From assembly GCF_019973375.1 (NCBI RefSeq), contig NZ_BPTV01000001.1, positions 2,311,104 through 2,375,103 of the forward strand: a DNA stretch of 64,000 nucleotides. Direction: 5' to 3'. The notes beneath the pieces were generated by a model that had not been told where the DNA came from, did not search any database, and worked only from the letters and a program-made list of their open reading frames with translations. The translations under genes were made by a program, and so were the position numbers. Shown piece by piece: positions 40,577 to 49,442 of the stretch. Numbering within the stretch: position 1 is the first letter of the stretch; each line of letters starts with the position of its first letter. Source of the DNA: Prevotella lacticifex (GTDB lineage: Bacteria > Bacteroidota > Bacteroidia > Bacteroidales > Bacteroidaceae).

Positions 40577-42322
40577 TTATTCCACTGTAGCGGCCGAAGC
40601 CTTTATCCAGCTGTCAATCTCGTCGAGCGACGGCTTATCGTAGCCGAGCTTGTACTTCTTGTTTATCTCGCCAATCTTCTGCTGCAGGCCCTGGGCTTTC
40701 TGGTCCCGAATGTCGGCAACGAGGTTGAAACCAGCCTTGCGCAGAACGTAAGCCCAGTTCTCAGGTACGCCGATGGCAGCCCATTCCTTGATGCTGCTCT
40801 GCGGAATCTTCACCTCCGGCTTGAGCTGCGGGAAGAGCATTATCTCCTGGATATTCTCCTTGGCGGTCATGAGCATGACAAGACGGTCGATGCCAATGCC
40901 GATGCCCGATGTCGGGGGCATGCCATACTGAAGGGCGCGCAGGAAGTCGTGGTCGATGATCATTGCCTCGTCGTCGCCCTTGTCGGCGAGCTTCATCTGG
41001 TCGACGAAGCGCTGCTCCTGGTCTATCGGGTCGTTGAGCTCCGAGTAAGCGTTGGCAAGCTCCTTACCGTTGACCATCAGCTCGAAACGCTCGGTGAGTC
41101 CCGGTTTCGAGCGGTGCATTTTTGTCAGCGGGCTCATCTCGACAGGATAGTCGGTGATGAATGTAGGCTGAATGAATGTGCCCTCACAGAATTCGCCGAA
41201 GATTTCGTCAATGAGCTTACCCTTACCGAAGGTCTCGTCGATGCCTTCCATCTTCAGTTTGTTCACGGCGATATCGCGAATCTCGTCCTCACTCTTTCCG
41301 TCGAGGTCGAAACCGGTTTTCTCCTTGATAGCATCGAGAATCGGCAGACGGCGGAACGGGGCCTTAAAGCTAATGACCTTTCCGTCAGGATATTCCACCT
41401 CCGGTTTTCCGTTTACGGCCGTGCAGATAGTCTCAAGGAGCTGCTCGGTGAACGTCATCATCCAGTTGTAGTCCTTGTACGACACATACAGCTCGAGGCA
41501 AGTAAATTCCGGGTTGTGGAAACGGTCCATTCCCTCGTTGCGGAAGTTCTTGCCAATCTCATAAACGCCCTCAAAACCGCCTACGATAAGGCGTTTGAGG
41601 TAGAGCTCAGTGGCGATACGCATGTACATGTCGATGTTCAGCGCGTTGAAGTGCGTGATGAACGGCTTTGCACTTGCTCCGCCAGGGATATTCTGCAGTA
41701 TAGGAGTCTCTACCTCGGTATAGCCGCGGTCGTCGAAGAACTTACGCATAGTGCGAAGAACGACGGCACGCTTGAGGAAGGTATCCTTCACGCCATCGTT
41801 GACGATGAGGTCGACGTAGCGCTGACGGGCCCGCTGCTCGGGGTCGTCGAACTTATCGTAGGCCACTCCGTCCTTGTATTTGACGATAGGCAGCGGCTTT
41901 AAGCTCTTGGAGAGAAGCTTGATATCCTCGACGTGGACAGATATTTCGCCCATCTGAGTGCGGAAGACATAGCCCTTCACACCGACAATGTCACCGATGT
42001 CGAGGAGTTTCTTGAACACCTTGTTGTACAGGTCCTTATCCTCGCCGGGGCACAGATCGTCACGGCTGATATATAGTTGAATACGTCCTTTGCTGTCCTG
42101 AAGCTCGGCAAATGAGGCCTTGCCCATGATTCGCTTGCCCATAAGACGACCGGCGACGACTACCTCGCGCTTCTCGTCCTCATTGAATTTGGCTTTAATG
42201 TCATCGCTCCATGCGTTGACGGGGAATTCATCGGCTGGATACGGGTTGATGCCCATATCACGCAGTGCCTGTAAACTTTGGCGGCGGCCAATCTCTTGCT
42301 CACTAAGCTCTAAAATATTCAT
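40577..42322 (-). CDS. lysS: Lysyl-tRNA synthetase, class II
   Basis: A 581-residue class II synthetase charging tRNA-Lys. The N-terminal OB-fold anticodon-binding domain (about 55-165, VVAGRLMGKRIMGKASF) precedes the catalytic core with motif 1 (VETPILQNIPGGASAKPF), motif 2 (NFRNEGMDRFHNPEFTCLE) and motif 3 (GIGIGIDRLVML). A C-terminal extension of about 75 residues (VKIPQSSIKEWAAIGVPENW) is typical of Bacteroidales LysS. It heads the lysS-gpsA-pgi operon; a minus-strand TACCTTTG at 42350-42357 is the probable -7 element. Confidence 0.97.
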   Translation of the reverse strand: MNILELSEQEIGRRQSLQALRDMGINPYPADEFPVNAWSDDIKAKFNEDEKREVVVAGRLMGKRIMGKASFAELQDSKGRIQLYISRDDLCPGEDKDLYNKVFKKLLDIGDIVGVKGYVFRTQMGEISVHVEDIKLLSKSLKPLPIVKYKDGVAYDKFDDPEQRARQRYVDLIVNDGVKDTFLKRAVVLRTMRKFFDDRGYTEVETPILQNIPGGASAKPFITHFNALNIDMYMRIATELYLKRLIVGGFEGVYEIGKNFRNEGMDRFHNPEFTCLELYVSYKDYNWMMTFTEQLLETICTAVNGKPEVEYPDGKVISFKAPFRRLPILDAIKEKTGFDLDGKSEDEIRDIAVNKLKMEGIDETFGKGKLIDEIFGEFCEGTFIQPTFITDYPVEMSPLTKMHRSKPGLTERFELMVNGKELANAYSELNDPIDQEQRFVDQMKLADKGDDEAMIIDHDFLRALQYGMPPTSGIGIGIDRLVMLMTAKENIQEIMLFPQLKPEVKIPQSSIKEWAAIGVPENWAYVLRKAGFNLVADIRDQKAQGLQQKIGEINKKYKLGYDKPSLDEIDSWIKASAATVE

Positions 42323-42349
42323 TTCTTTTTACCAACTTGTTTTACCATG

Positions 42350-42357
42350 CAAAGGTA
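42350..42357 (-). promoter_or_regulatory. -7 element of the lysS-gpsA-pgi operon
   Basis: TACCTTTG on the minus strand, 28 bases before the lysS ATG. No TTTG at the -33 distance. Confidence 0.5.
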
Positions 42358-42544
42358 ACAAAAAGAAATGAAAAGTGTCTATGTTTCACTTTATTTAATA
42401 TAGCAACCCAATCTTAATATGTGCAAACGATTACCATAAAATATTAAAAGAAAGTTTGGAAATCTACGACAGCATACAGGAATAATAGACAACTGGATTC
42501 CACTCCTTTTCCCGAGCCATCCTAATTCACGAATCAATTCATAA

Positions 42545-42646
42545 ATAATTCGTGCACAATTCGTGGAAATTCGCGTAAAAAGAGGCGAAACCATTATTAA
42601 TCGTTGCTCCTTAAACACGAATCATCACGAATTGAACACGAATTAT
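42545..42646. repeat. Long inverted repeat built from AATTCGTG units
   Basis: Left arm 42545-42576 and right arm 42615-42646 are about 32 bases each and match in the pattern ATAATTCGTG, two variable bases, CAATTCGTG, then ATTCG, with about six differences. Each arm contains three direct AATTCGTG-like units; a further CACGAAT lies at 42527. The loop is 38 bases. It sits between the 3' end of the DUF2130 gene and lysS and may end transcription or belong to a dispersed repeat family. Nothing else was seen in 42358-42655. Confidence 0.7.
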
Positions 42647-42655
42647 TCGTAAGTT

Positions 42656-43993
42656 TTATTCTTCGTCATTATCGGTATTGCCAGACGACTTTCTTGCCTC
42701 CTCAAACTTCGCTTTCATAGTCGGATTCTTGTAGGTGAGCTTGCGGATGGTAAGCTCATCGGTGTCCTTATTGGCGAGGCGCAGGTTGTTCTCTGAACTG
42801 ACGAGCTCGTCGCGCACCTTCTGTAACTTCTTGATTGTGGCATCGATATCGTCGATGGCAGCCTGATATTTCTTCGCAGCCATCTGGTAATGACCGAGGA
42901 ACTTACCTTTGAAAGTTTCTAATTTTGCCTCGAAATTGGTCACATCTACACTTTGGCTGCGTGCTATCTGGAGTTGACGCTGATATTCGACGCTTTTCTT
43001 TGACGTACTGACCAACAGCGTAATGATGGGTATGAAGAACTGAGGACGGATGACATACATCTTCGGATAGCGGTAGCTCACGTCGACTATTCCGTTGTTA
43101 TAGAGTTCATTATCCGGTTCGAGCATTGACACGAGCACGGCATACTCACAGTGTTTCTTGTTGCGGTCGTCATCAAGTTTCTTGAAGAAGTCCTCGTTCT
43201 TGTGTTTCTTGCCGCCATTTTCAAGTTCGTTTTTCATCTCGAACATGATTGAGATGTACTCTATTCCATCCGCCGTATCGCGGAAGATAAAGTCGCCCTT
43301 TGAACCTTCCGAGGCATCATTGTCCTTCTCGAACGACGCCGATGGGTAAGCACTCCTCAGATTGGTGTTGTAGAGTGTCCAGCAATGCTGCTCCAGCGAC
43401 TCGCCAATCATCTTTGTTGTCATGCGGACCTTCATATCCTTATAATATTCCACCTGCTCCTGAGCCTGCTTCAATCTCAGTTCGTAGCTATCCTTCAGAC
43501 TGTTAGCCCGCATAAGAGCCTCCGTCTTGTCGGATTCAATCTTAGCCTTGAGCCGTGCAATATCGTTATCCTTCTGTTGCAGTTCGTCCTTGGCACGATT
43601 CTGTTCCTGGAGGATGGCAACCTTCCTGTCGCTGTCGTTCCTGTCTATCTGTGCCCTGAGCTCAGCAATAATCTGGTCCTTCGAGTTCAGTTGCTTACCA
43701 TATTCCACGGCAGCCTTCTGGCTCATACCGTTCAGCTGCTCCGTCAGCCGGGCTATCTCAGCGTCCTTCTTGCCGAGGCTGACATCCTTTGCCGCAAGCT
43801 TACTCTGGAAAGTCTGCTCAGCTTTCAGTCCTTCGGCCTCCTGCTGGGCTTTCTGTTTCTCGGCCATATCGTGGAGCCTTTTCTCGAGTTCACGGTCAAA
43901 CTCCTTGTTCTTCACTTGGCTGAGGATAGCAGCATATCCAGCCTCATCAACGGTAAAAGTCTTGCCACAATTAGGGCATTTCAGTTCTCTCAT
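42656..43993 (-). CDS. DUF2130 protein with N-terminal zinc ribbon and coiled coil
   Basis: A 445-residue protein. The N-terminus MRELKCPNCGKTFTVDEAGY is a short CxxC zinc-ribbon-like motif; residues about 30-190 are highly charged heptad sequence, a long coiled coil (KAQQEAEGLKAEQTF, AEIARLTEQLNGM). The DUF2130 domain follows (about 195-385), with GESLEQHCWTLYN, KGDFIFRD and IMFEMKNE, which resembles a PD-(D/E)xK nuclease core, and then a second coiled coil. Function is not established; a nucleic-acid role is plausible. It is monocistronic; -7 element TAATTTTG on the minus strand at 44021-44028. Confidence 0.85.
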   Translation of the reverse strand: MRELKCPNCGKTFTVDEAGYAAILSQVKNKEFDRELEKRLHDMAEKQKAQQEAEGLKAEQTFQSKLAAKDVSLGKKDAEIARLTEQLNGMSQKAAVEYGKQLNSKDQIIAELRAQIDRNDSDRKVAILQEQNRAKDELQQKDNDIARLKAKIESDKTEALMRANSLKDSYELRLKQAQEQVEYYKDMKVRMTTKMIGESLEQHCWTLYNTNLRSAYPSASFEKDNDASEGSKGDFIFRDTADGIEYISIMFEMKNELENGGKKHKNEDFFKKLDDDRNKKHCEYAVLVSMLEPDNELYNNGIVDVSYRYPKMYVIRPQFFIPIITLLVSTSKKSVEYQRQLQIARSQSVDVTNFEAKLETFKGKFLGHYQMAAKKYQAAIDDIDATIKKLQKVRDELVSSENNLRLANKDTDELTIRKLTYKNPTMKAKFEEARKSSGNTDNDEE

Positions 43994-44289
43994 ATTCCTG
44001 TCTCCTTTTTATTTACGATGCAAAATTACAATTCAACAATGTCCTCACGCTCCATGTCTGCCCGACGGCTTCCTTGGCATACCACTCACTGGCATCATCG
44101 TCTGACACCTGCAAAAGGATGCGGTAATGCGACCATATCGGACAGCAACTGACCATAGGGTCTTTTATTGGTTAATTCCTTCCTCATAAGTTCCTCGTTT
44201 TCGCCTCCACAGCATCAGAAACAATGTTCCGCTATCTCCGTTTCGGTTCACATCACGACAGCGCTTCGCTCACGGACGACAGCCGGAAG

Positions 44290-45327
44290 CTATTTTTCCT
44301 GATTGTCGGCCAATCTCTTGACCTTATTAATCTGCTCGATGAGCTGGTCGGACGTAGGAAGATACAACTGGTACTTACTTGCAAGGATTGTCTTATTATT
44401 TTCGGGTAGCGAAAGCCGCACAGCCGTATCGTTCTTGTCTGTGCACAACAGTATTCCGATGGTAGGATTCTCGTCGGGTTGCTTCTCGTAGCGGTCGTAA
44501 TAATTGACATATAGTTGCAACTGCCCCAAGTCCTGATGTGTCAGCTTGTGAGTCTTCAATTCTACAACGACGAAGGATCGCAACAGCCGGTTATAAAACA
44601 CGAGGTCCGCGAAATACTCATCATCCTCGATAAGCAGTCTTTTCTGTCGTGCGACAAATGAAAATCCTTTACCCAACTCAAGGAGGAAATCAGCTATATG
44701 TGAGATGAGCGCGCCCTCCAGGTCCTTCTCATAATAAGCCGGATTCTTCTCCAGTCCGAGAAACTCCAAGACCATCGGGTCCTTGATTATCTCCAGTGGA
44801 GACTCTGGCGTGCGCTCCTTCCGCGCCACAGCCAAGACGCTCTCCTTGTCATTACTCATCAGCAGCCGCTCATACAGCATCGAGTTGATTTGCCGCTCCA
44901 GCTGGCGTTTAGACCAACCCTCATTGACAGCTTCAAGCTGATAATATTCCCTTTTATCCTTATCCAGAATAGCGATAAGCAGTTTATACTGAGACCAGTT
45001 CAATTGCGAACACAGTGTATTCGCAATTGGGTAAGTACGATAAAATTGGCGGCACATTTCCAATTGTCTCACCGAGAACCCACTTCCATAAGCTGGTGCG
45101 AGATTCTTTGACAATGTCCGCAAAAGGAACGAGCCATAATCGGCACGGTCTTTTCCCTGCTGTTCCTTCTCGAATATTCGCTTTCCGATATTCCAGTACA
45201 TGAGCACACGGGTATTATCGATACTTCGGGCTGCATGATTACGGGCCTGATCAATAATCCCCCGTATTTCATCGACAAACTCCTTTATGTTGCCATTCGA
45301 TAAGCTGCGATTATCTTCCATCCTCAC
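44290..45327 (-). CDS. DUF1016 / YhcG-family PD-(D/E)xK nuclease
   Basis: A 345-residue protein. The N-terminal winged-helix DUF1016_N domain (about 15-150) has VLMYWNIGKRIFEKEQQGKDR-like residues and YGSFLLRTLSKNL, ending in LNWSQYKLLI. The C-terminal nuclease domain has the core ADLVFYNRLLRSFVVVELK (Asp and Glu-x-Lys) and GQLQLYVNYYD. YhcG proteins are common, often near mobile or defence genes, and some are linked to recombination or restriction; the exact role is unknown. It stands alone, with a minus-strand TACCTTTG at 45356-45363. The 296 bases after it (43994-44289) hold no gene. Confidence 0.85.
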   Translation of the reverse strand: MRMEDNRSLSNGNIKEFVDEIRGIIDQARNHAARSIDNTRVLMYWNIGKRIFEKEQQGKDRADYGSFLLRTLSKNLAPAYGSGFSVRQLEMCRQFYRTYPIANTLCSQLNWSQYKLLIAILDKDKREYYQLEAVNEGWSKRQLERQINSMLYERLLMSNDKESVLAVARKERTPESPLEIIKDPMVLEFLGLEKNPAYYEKDLEGALISHIADFLLELGKGFSFVARQKRLLIEDDEYFADLVFYNRLLRSFVVVELKTHKLTHQDLGQLQLYVNYYDRYEKQPDENPTIGILLCTDKNDTAVRLSLPENNKTILASKYQLYLPTSDQLIEQINKVKRLADNQEK

Positions 45328-45355
45328 AATTATGTTTGATTGAACTTACATGTCC

Positions 45356-45363
45356 CAAAGGTA
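45356..45363 (-). promoter_or_regulatory. -7 element of the DUF1016 gene
   Basis: TACCTTTG on the minus strand, 29 bases before the ATG at 45327. Confidence 0.45.
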
Positions 45364-45754
45364 CGACTTTTTTTCGATGAAATGAGCATCAATCGAAGAA
45401 AATATTCTTCAGGAAGCAGTTTTTCTTTGGACCGGTCGGAGATTATAGGACAATTCAGAATTCCGCGTGGAAGGCATTGCCTATCAGGGCATTGGAACCG
45501 CGGGAATGAAGGGCGGACGATGCGAAAACCGGCGGATGCAAACCGAATTCATTTCATGGCTGCAATGATGTACATATCAATATAACACATTCCACATTTC
45601 TATCACTAATTGTTGGCCATAGCGAGGGGGAAAGAGCATAGCCAAATATGTAATAATCTTTCATGTATTTTTATGTCTTTCAAACACGGTCTTTTAGATT
45701 GCAAAAAGCGACGGAAATGGTATCAGACAGGGGTAAAAACGAGAACGAAATGCG

Positions 45755-45851
45755 AAACGGTCCGTTTCGGAAGATGATTCAGTCCGTTTCAGGATGCGAA
45801 ACCTACCGTTTCATAATGCAAAACGGCCTCTTTTGCAAGCCCCAAAACGGC
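45755..45851. repeat. 22-base-pitch palindrome array, locus D (degenerate)
   Basis: Units start at 45755 (AAACGGTCCGTTT), 45777 (ATTCAGTCCGTTT), 45799 (AAACCTACCGTTT), 45821 (AAACGGCCTCTTT) and about 45845 (AAACGGCC). The first four steps keep the 22-base pitch although the unit sequence has drifted. The flanks do not resemble elements C or E, so only the array is preserved. The remainder of 45364-46007 shows no gene. Confidence 0.7.
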
Positions 45852-46007
45852 CTTTCGGGATGGTTTTTGGGGCCGACGAAAATAAGAAAAGCGACAAGTC
45901 GCTGAGCAACAACAACTTAGCAAATCGGCTGAAAATCGCGTATTTCACTCCCGGTAGCCACCCGAAGAATTGTGCGCGATTCTCAGCCGACCTTTTGTCA
46001 TGATAAA

Positions 46008-47057
46008 TCAGCCCTCGCGAAAGAAGTCGAGAGCCTCCTTGACCTCCTCCTCGCTGATAGTCTGGTCGATGTGTATATCGCCGACACCGGCAAGGAGAGT
46101 GACATTAATTTCGTTGCCCGTGTTCTTCTTGTCGTGGTGCATGAGCTCGATGAGCCGCGGATAGTCGTCGCAGGTAATGGCAAACTGTCCGTAGTTCTCG
46201 CGGATATACGTCACCGTCTGGCGGAGTTTGTCCTGCGGGAATCCCTCCCTGACGGCACTGAGGTAGAGCTCCGGGATGAGTCCGAAGGCCACGGCATAGC
46301 CATGGAGCAACGGTTCCGGCGTAGCAAGAGAGAAACTCTCGAAGGCATGTCCGAAGGTGTGACCGAGGTTAAGGGCCTTGCGGATGCCTTTCTCACGGGG
46401 GTCCTCGTCGACGATACGCTCCTTCACCTTCACGCTCTGGCCGAGCATGACGGCGAGTTTGTGGAGGTCGGGACGACTGATATCGAAGTTGACGAGCTCG
46501 GCCCAGTGCTTCTCGTCGGAGATAAGACCATGCTTGAGCATCTCGGCATAACCCGACCGGATGTTCTTATCGTCGAGGGTCTTGAGGAACTGTGTGTTCA
46601 GAATGACGCAGTTGGCATCGTTGAAAACGCCAATCTCGTTCTTCAGTCCGCCGAAGTTGATGCCGGTCTTTCCGCCGACACTGGCATCGACCATCGCCAG
46701 GAGGGTCGTCGGCACATTGATAAAGTTCAGTCCGCGCTTGAATGTCGACGCAGCGAAACCGCCGAGGTCGGTGACCATGCCGCCACCGAGGTTGATGATG
46801 CAGGAATGACGCGTGGCACCACCCTCCTGCAACAGCTTCCACACGCTGACGAGCGAGTCGAGATTCTTGTTGATGTCGGTGGCACCGATGGTTATCAGTC
46901 GGGCACCGTGAAGGCAGAAGAAATCCTTCACCTTGGGCCAGCACTTCTCCGTTGTGGTCGTGTCGGCAATGACGAATATGCGGTCGTGCTCACACTCGGT
47001 GAGCGCCGTAGCCAGTTCTGTCTCAAAATTCCGTGAAATAATAATTCTCTGCTCCAT
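46008..47057 (-). CDS. aroB: 3-dehydroquinate synthase
   Basis: A 349-residue cytoplasmic enzyme of the shikimate pathway, closing DAHP to 3-dehydroquinate with NAD+ and a divalent metal. Motifs: NLGGGMVTDLGGFAASTF (NAD site), VPTTLLAMVDASVGGKTGIN, GYAEMLKHGLI, and metal ligands in LNLGHTFGHAFE and LLHGYAVAFG. The length is typical (about 350). It is monocistronic, with a minus-strand TATATTTG at 47081-47088. An overlap of its 3' end with locus D is excluded by about 150 bases. Confidence 0.96.
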   Translation of the reverse strand: MEQRIIISRNFETELATALTECEHDRIFVIADTTTTEKCWPKVKDFFCLHGARLITIGATDINKNLDSLVSVWKLLQEGGATRHSCIINLGGGMVTDLGGFAASTFKRGLNFINVPTTLLAMVDASVGGKTGINFGGLKNEIGVFNDANCVILNTQFLKTLDDKNIRSGYAEMLKHGLISDEKHWAELVNFDISRPDLHKLAVMLGQSVKVKERIVDEDPREKGIRKALNLGHTFGHAFESFSLATPEPLLHGYAVAFGLIPELYLSAVREGFPQDKLRQTVTYIRENYGQFAITCDDYPRLIELMHHDKKNTGNEINVTLLAGVGDIHIDQTISEEEVKEALDFFREG

Positions 47058-47280
47058 AACATCTAATCTTTATACACATGCAAATATAACCATTTTATAT
47101 TAGCGGAGCAACATGTGCAAGTCGTTTTTTAACAACCTTTTACTAAGAATTTCCGATTATTGCGCACAACACATTGGCTGTGTGCAATGTTCATAACGTA
47201 AACGAAAGGTATCAGATTGTAAGCACCCGAATCATTCCCCCATTCTGGAGCCTCCCCGCCCACAAATCCTATATCTCGCA

Positions 47281-47396
47281 ATCAAGGCCTATAATAGCCT
47301 ATCCCGCACTGTAGATTCCTATCAAAGCCTCAGGCATCCTATCTTCCTCAGCCCCTATCAAAGCCTATTCCACCCTATAGCCCTCTATCAAGGCCG
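47281..47396. repeat. Degenerate direct repeats ATCAArGCCt
   Basis: ATCAAGGCCT (47281), ATCAAAGCCT (47321), ATCAAAGCCT (47357) and ATCAAGGCCG (47387) recur, each with CCTAT-rich sequence around it. Steps are 40, 36 and 30 bases. The stretch lies between aroB and the 3' end of rsmA. No gene is present in 47089-47421. Confidence 0.5.
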
Positions 47397-47421
47397 TTGC
47401 GGCCCCATCGAGCCGCAGTCC

Positions 47422-48219
47422 TCAAAGGATTACTGCCGCAATCTGGTTGGTAAGTTCTACGAACTGCGCAATGGTCAGCTGCTCAGGGCGCCGCGTCATA
47501 ATTTCCTGCTCGTAGAATCCGGCTGAGGGCTGATGGTCGGCCGAGAACATCTGGCGGATGCTCACGCGCAGCATCTTCCGCCGCTGGTTGAAGACCGTCT
47601 TGACGAGCCGACGGAACAGCGGCCAGTCGCAGCCGAGGTCGGTGGTGGCATTGCGCGTCATGCGGATGACGGCACTCTTAACCTTTGGGGGCGGATTGAA
47701 GACATTCTCGTCGACGGTGAAGAGATACTCCACATCATACCAGGCCTGAATGAGAATCGACAGGATGCCATAAGTCTTGCTGCCGGGCTCGGCGGCGATA
47801 CGCTGGGCCACCTCACGCTGAATCATTCCCGTGCAGCAGGGAATGAGGTCCTTATTGTCGAGCATCTTGAAGAAAATCTGACTCGATATGTCGTAAGGGT
47901 AGTTGCCCGTGAGAACAAACTGACGACCGCCAAAGACCTGCGTGAGGTCCATCTGGAGGAAATCCTCGCCAAGGATATTGTCGCGGAGCTTGGGAAAGTG
48001 CTCCTGGAGGTAGGCCACACTCTCGCGGTCGATCTCCACAGCCTTCACTTCGCGCGGCTTCTCCACAAGATACTGCGTCAGCACACCCATGCCGGGGCCA
48101 ATCTCCAGGACGGGAATGGAGGGGCAGGCATCAACGGTGTCGGCTATGCGGCGCGCAATGTCGAGGTCGGTGAGGAAATGTTGTCCAAGATTCTTTTTCG
48201 GTCGTACTCGTTTTACCAT
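47422..48219 (-). CDS. rsmA: 16S rRNA (adenine(1518)-N(6)/adenine(1519)-N(6))-dimethyltransferase
   Basis: A 265-residue KsgA/RsmA methyltransferase dimethylating two adjacent adenosines near the 3' end of 16S rRNA during 30S assembly. Motifs: KKNLGQHFLTDLDIARRI, SAM site VLEIGPGMGVLTQYL, AVEIDRESV and catalytic NYPYDISSQIF. The C-terminal helical domain is present. A consensus promoter drives it (48237-48267) and is divergent from the flippase-like gene. Confidence 0.96.
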   Translation of the reverse strand: MVKRVRPKKNLGQHFLTDLDIARRIADTVDACPSIPVLEIGPGMGVLTQYLVEKPREVKAVEIDRESVAYLQEHFPKLRDNILGEDFLQMDLTQVFGGRQFVLTGNYPYDISSQIFFKMLDNKDLIPCCTGMIQREVAQRIAAEPGSKTYGILSILIQAWYDVEYLFTVDENVFNPPPKVKSAVIRMTRNATTDLGCDWPLFRRLVKTVFNQRRKMLRVSIRQMFSADHQPSAGFYEQEIMTRRPEQLTIAQFVELTNQIAAVIL

Positions 48220-48236
48220 ATCAGTCTTATTTTTTG

Positions 48237-48267
48237 CAAAGATAGTTCAAAGGAGCGAGACGGCAAA
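48237..48267 (-). promoter_or_regulatory. Consensus promoter of rsmA
   Basis: On the minus strand, TTTG (48267-48264), a 19-base spacer and TATCTTTG (48244-48237). A start near 48231 gives a leader of about 12 bases. Confidence 0.7.
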
Positions 48268-48316
48268 GAAAAAAGTACAATATTGACTGACAAGGTGAGG
48301 AAAAAGCGGAAAATAT

Positions 48317-48347
48317 TTTGTTTTTTCTTTTAATTCCATTACTTTTG
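48317..48347 (+). promoter_or_regulatory. Consensus promoter of the YbhN-type gene
   Basis: TTTG (48317-48320), a 19-base spacer and TACTTTTG (48340-48347); the ATG is at 48364. Confidence 0.7.
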
Positions 48348-48363
48348 CATAATTATAACGACA

Positions 48364-49416
48364 ATGAATACAAAGAAAACAGTACGCAACAGCCTGAAGA
48401 TTGCGCTGCCCCTGATTCTCGGCGGCGCTATCCTCTATTGGATGTACCGCGACTTCGATTTCTCGAGCATTTCCGATGTACTGCTCCACGATATGGACTG
48501 GACATGGATGATACTGTCCTTCCCCTTCGGAATCCTGGCCATGGTTTTCCGTGGCCTGCGGTGGCGGCAGACGCTCCGCCCCGTCGGCGAGGACGCCAGG
48601 GCATCGGTGTGCGTCAACTCCATTTTTCTGTCATACGCCGTGAGCCTCATTATACCGCGCGTAGGCGAGTTTGCGCGCTGCGGGGTGCTCACCAAGCACG
48701 AGCATACCGACTTTGCCAAAGCCCTCGGCACGGTAGTCACCGAGAGGGCCGTCGACATGGTGCTGATGCTCATAATGACCGCCGCGGCACTGCTCCTGCA
48801 GGTGAAAGTGTTCGGCTCGTTCTTCTCAAAAACGGGAACGCGCCTCGACGATATTCTCAATACGTTCTCGACAACGGGATGGATAGTGACCATCGTCTGC
48901 GGTATCGCGGCCGTGGCACTGATATATATCCTGCTCCGTCAGCTGTCGTTCTACAACCGCATTAAGGAGGCCGTACACAATATATGGCTCGGAATAATAT
49001 CGATAAAGGATGTCGACAGCGTGCCGCTGTTCCTGTTCTATAGCATCGGGATATGGGTGTGCTACTTTCTGCACTTCTATCTGACATTCTTCTGTTTCGA
49101 CTTCACGTCGCACTTGGGAATAACCTGCGCCACGGTCTGCTTCGTCGTGGGAACGATAGCCGTCATCGTGCCGACGCCAAACGGGGCCGGTCCGTGGCAT
49201 TTCTCCGTAAAGACGATGCTCGCCCTCTACGGTGTGGCGGCCACCAACGCCCTGTATTTCGTGCTCATCGTCCACACGGTGCAGACCCTGCTTATCATCG
49301 TCATGGGCATTTACGCTTGGATAAGGTTAGCGTTCATTAGCCCTGCCGACAAGACCGCAGCCGGAACGACAGACGCGACAGCAGCGGCGACGGCCACAGA
49401 GAGAAAGAAAAATTAA
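48364..49416 (+). CDS. YbhN/UPF0104-type integral membrane protein (LPG synthase TM-like)
   Basis: A 350-residue inner-membrane protein with about eight membrane segments. It matches the lysylphosphatidylglycerol synthase transmembrane region family: FRGLRWRQTLRP, SLIIPRVGEFARCGVL, GTVVTERAVDMVLML and VVGTIAVIVPTPNGAGPWHF are the conserved stretches. The soluble aminoacyl-transfer domain of MprF is absent. Relatives are thought to flip or move lipids, or to help export of polysaccharides; no substrate can be named. The C-terminus is an Ala/Thr-rich hydrophilic tail. pepD follows 26 bases later, so the two may share a transcript. Confidence 0.85.
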   Translation: MNTKKTVRNSLKIALPLILGGAILYWMYRDFDFSSISDVLLHDMDWTWMILSFPFGILAMVFRGLRWRQTLRPVGEDARASVCVNSIFLSYAVSLIIPRVGEFARCGVLTKHEHTDFAKALGTVVTERAVDMVLMLIMTAAALLLQVKVFGSFFSKTGTRLDDILNTFSTTGWIVTIVCGIAAVALIYILLRQLSFYNRIKEAVHNIWLGIISIKDVDSVPLFLFYSIGIWVCYFLHFYLTFFCFDFTSHLGITCATVCFVVGTIAVIVPTPNGAGPWHFSVKTMLALYGVAATNALYFVLIVHTVQTLLIIVMGIYAWIRLAFISPADKTAAGTTDATAAATATERKKN

Positions 49417-49442
49417 TCAAGAATATTATCAACGAATCTATT

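Noticed and set aside
40418..41902. A 494-codon plus-strand frame opposite lysS
   Set aside because: Same cause: mirror of a well-supported synthetase gene. No motif or promoter supports it.
45340..45585. An 81-codon plus-strand frame upstream of the DUF1016 gene
   Set aside because: It overlaps the promoter of the divergent DUF1016 gene and has no recognisable features.
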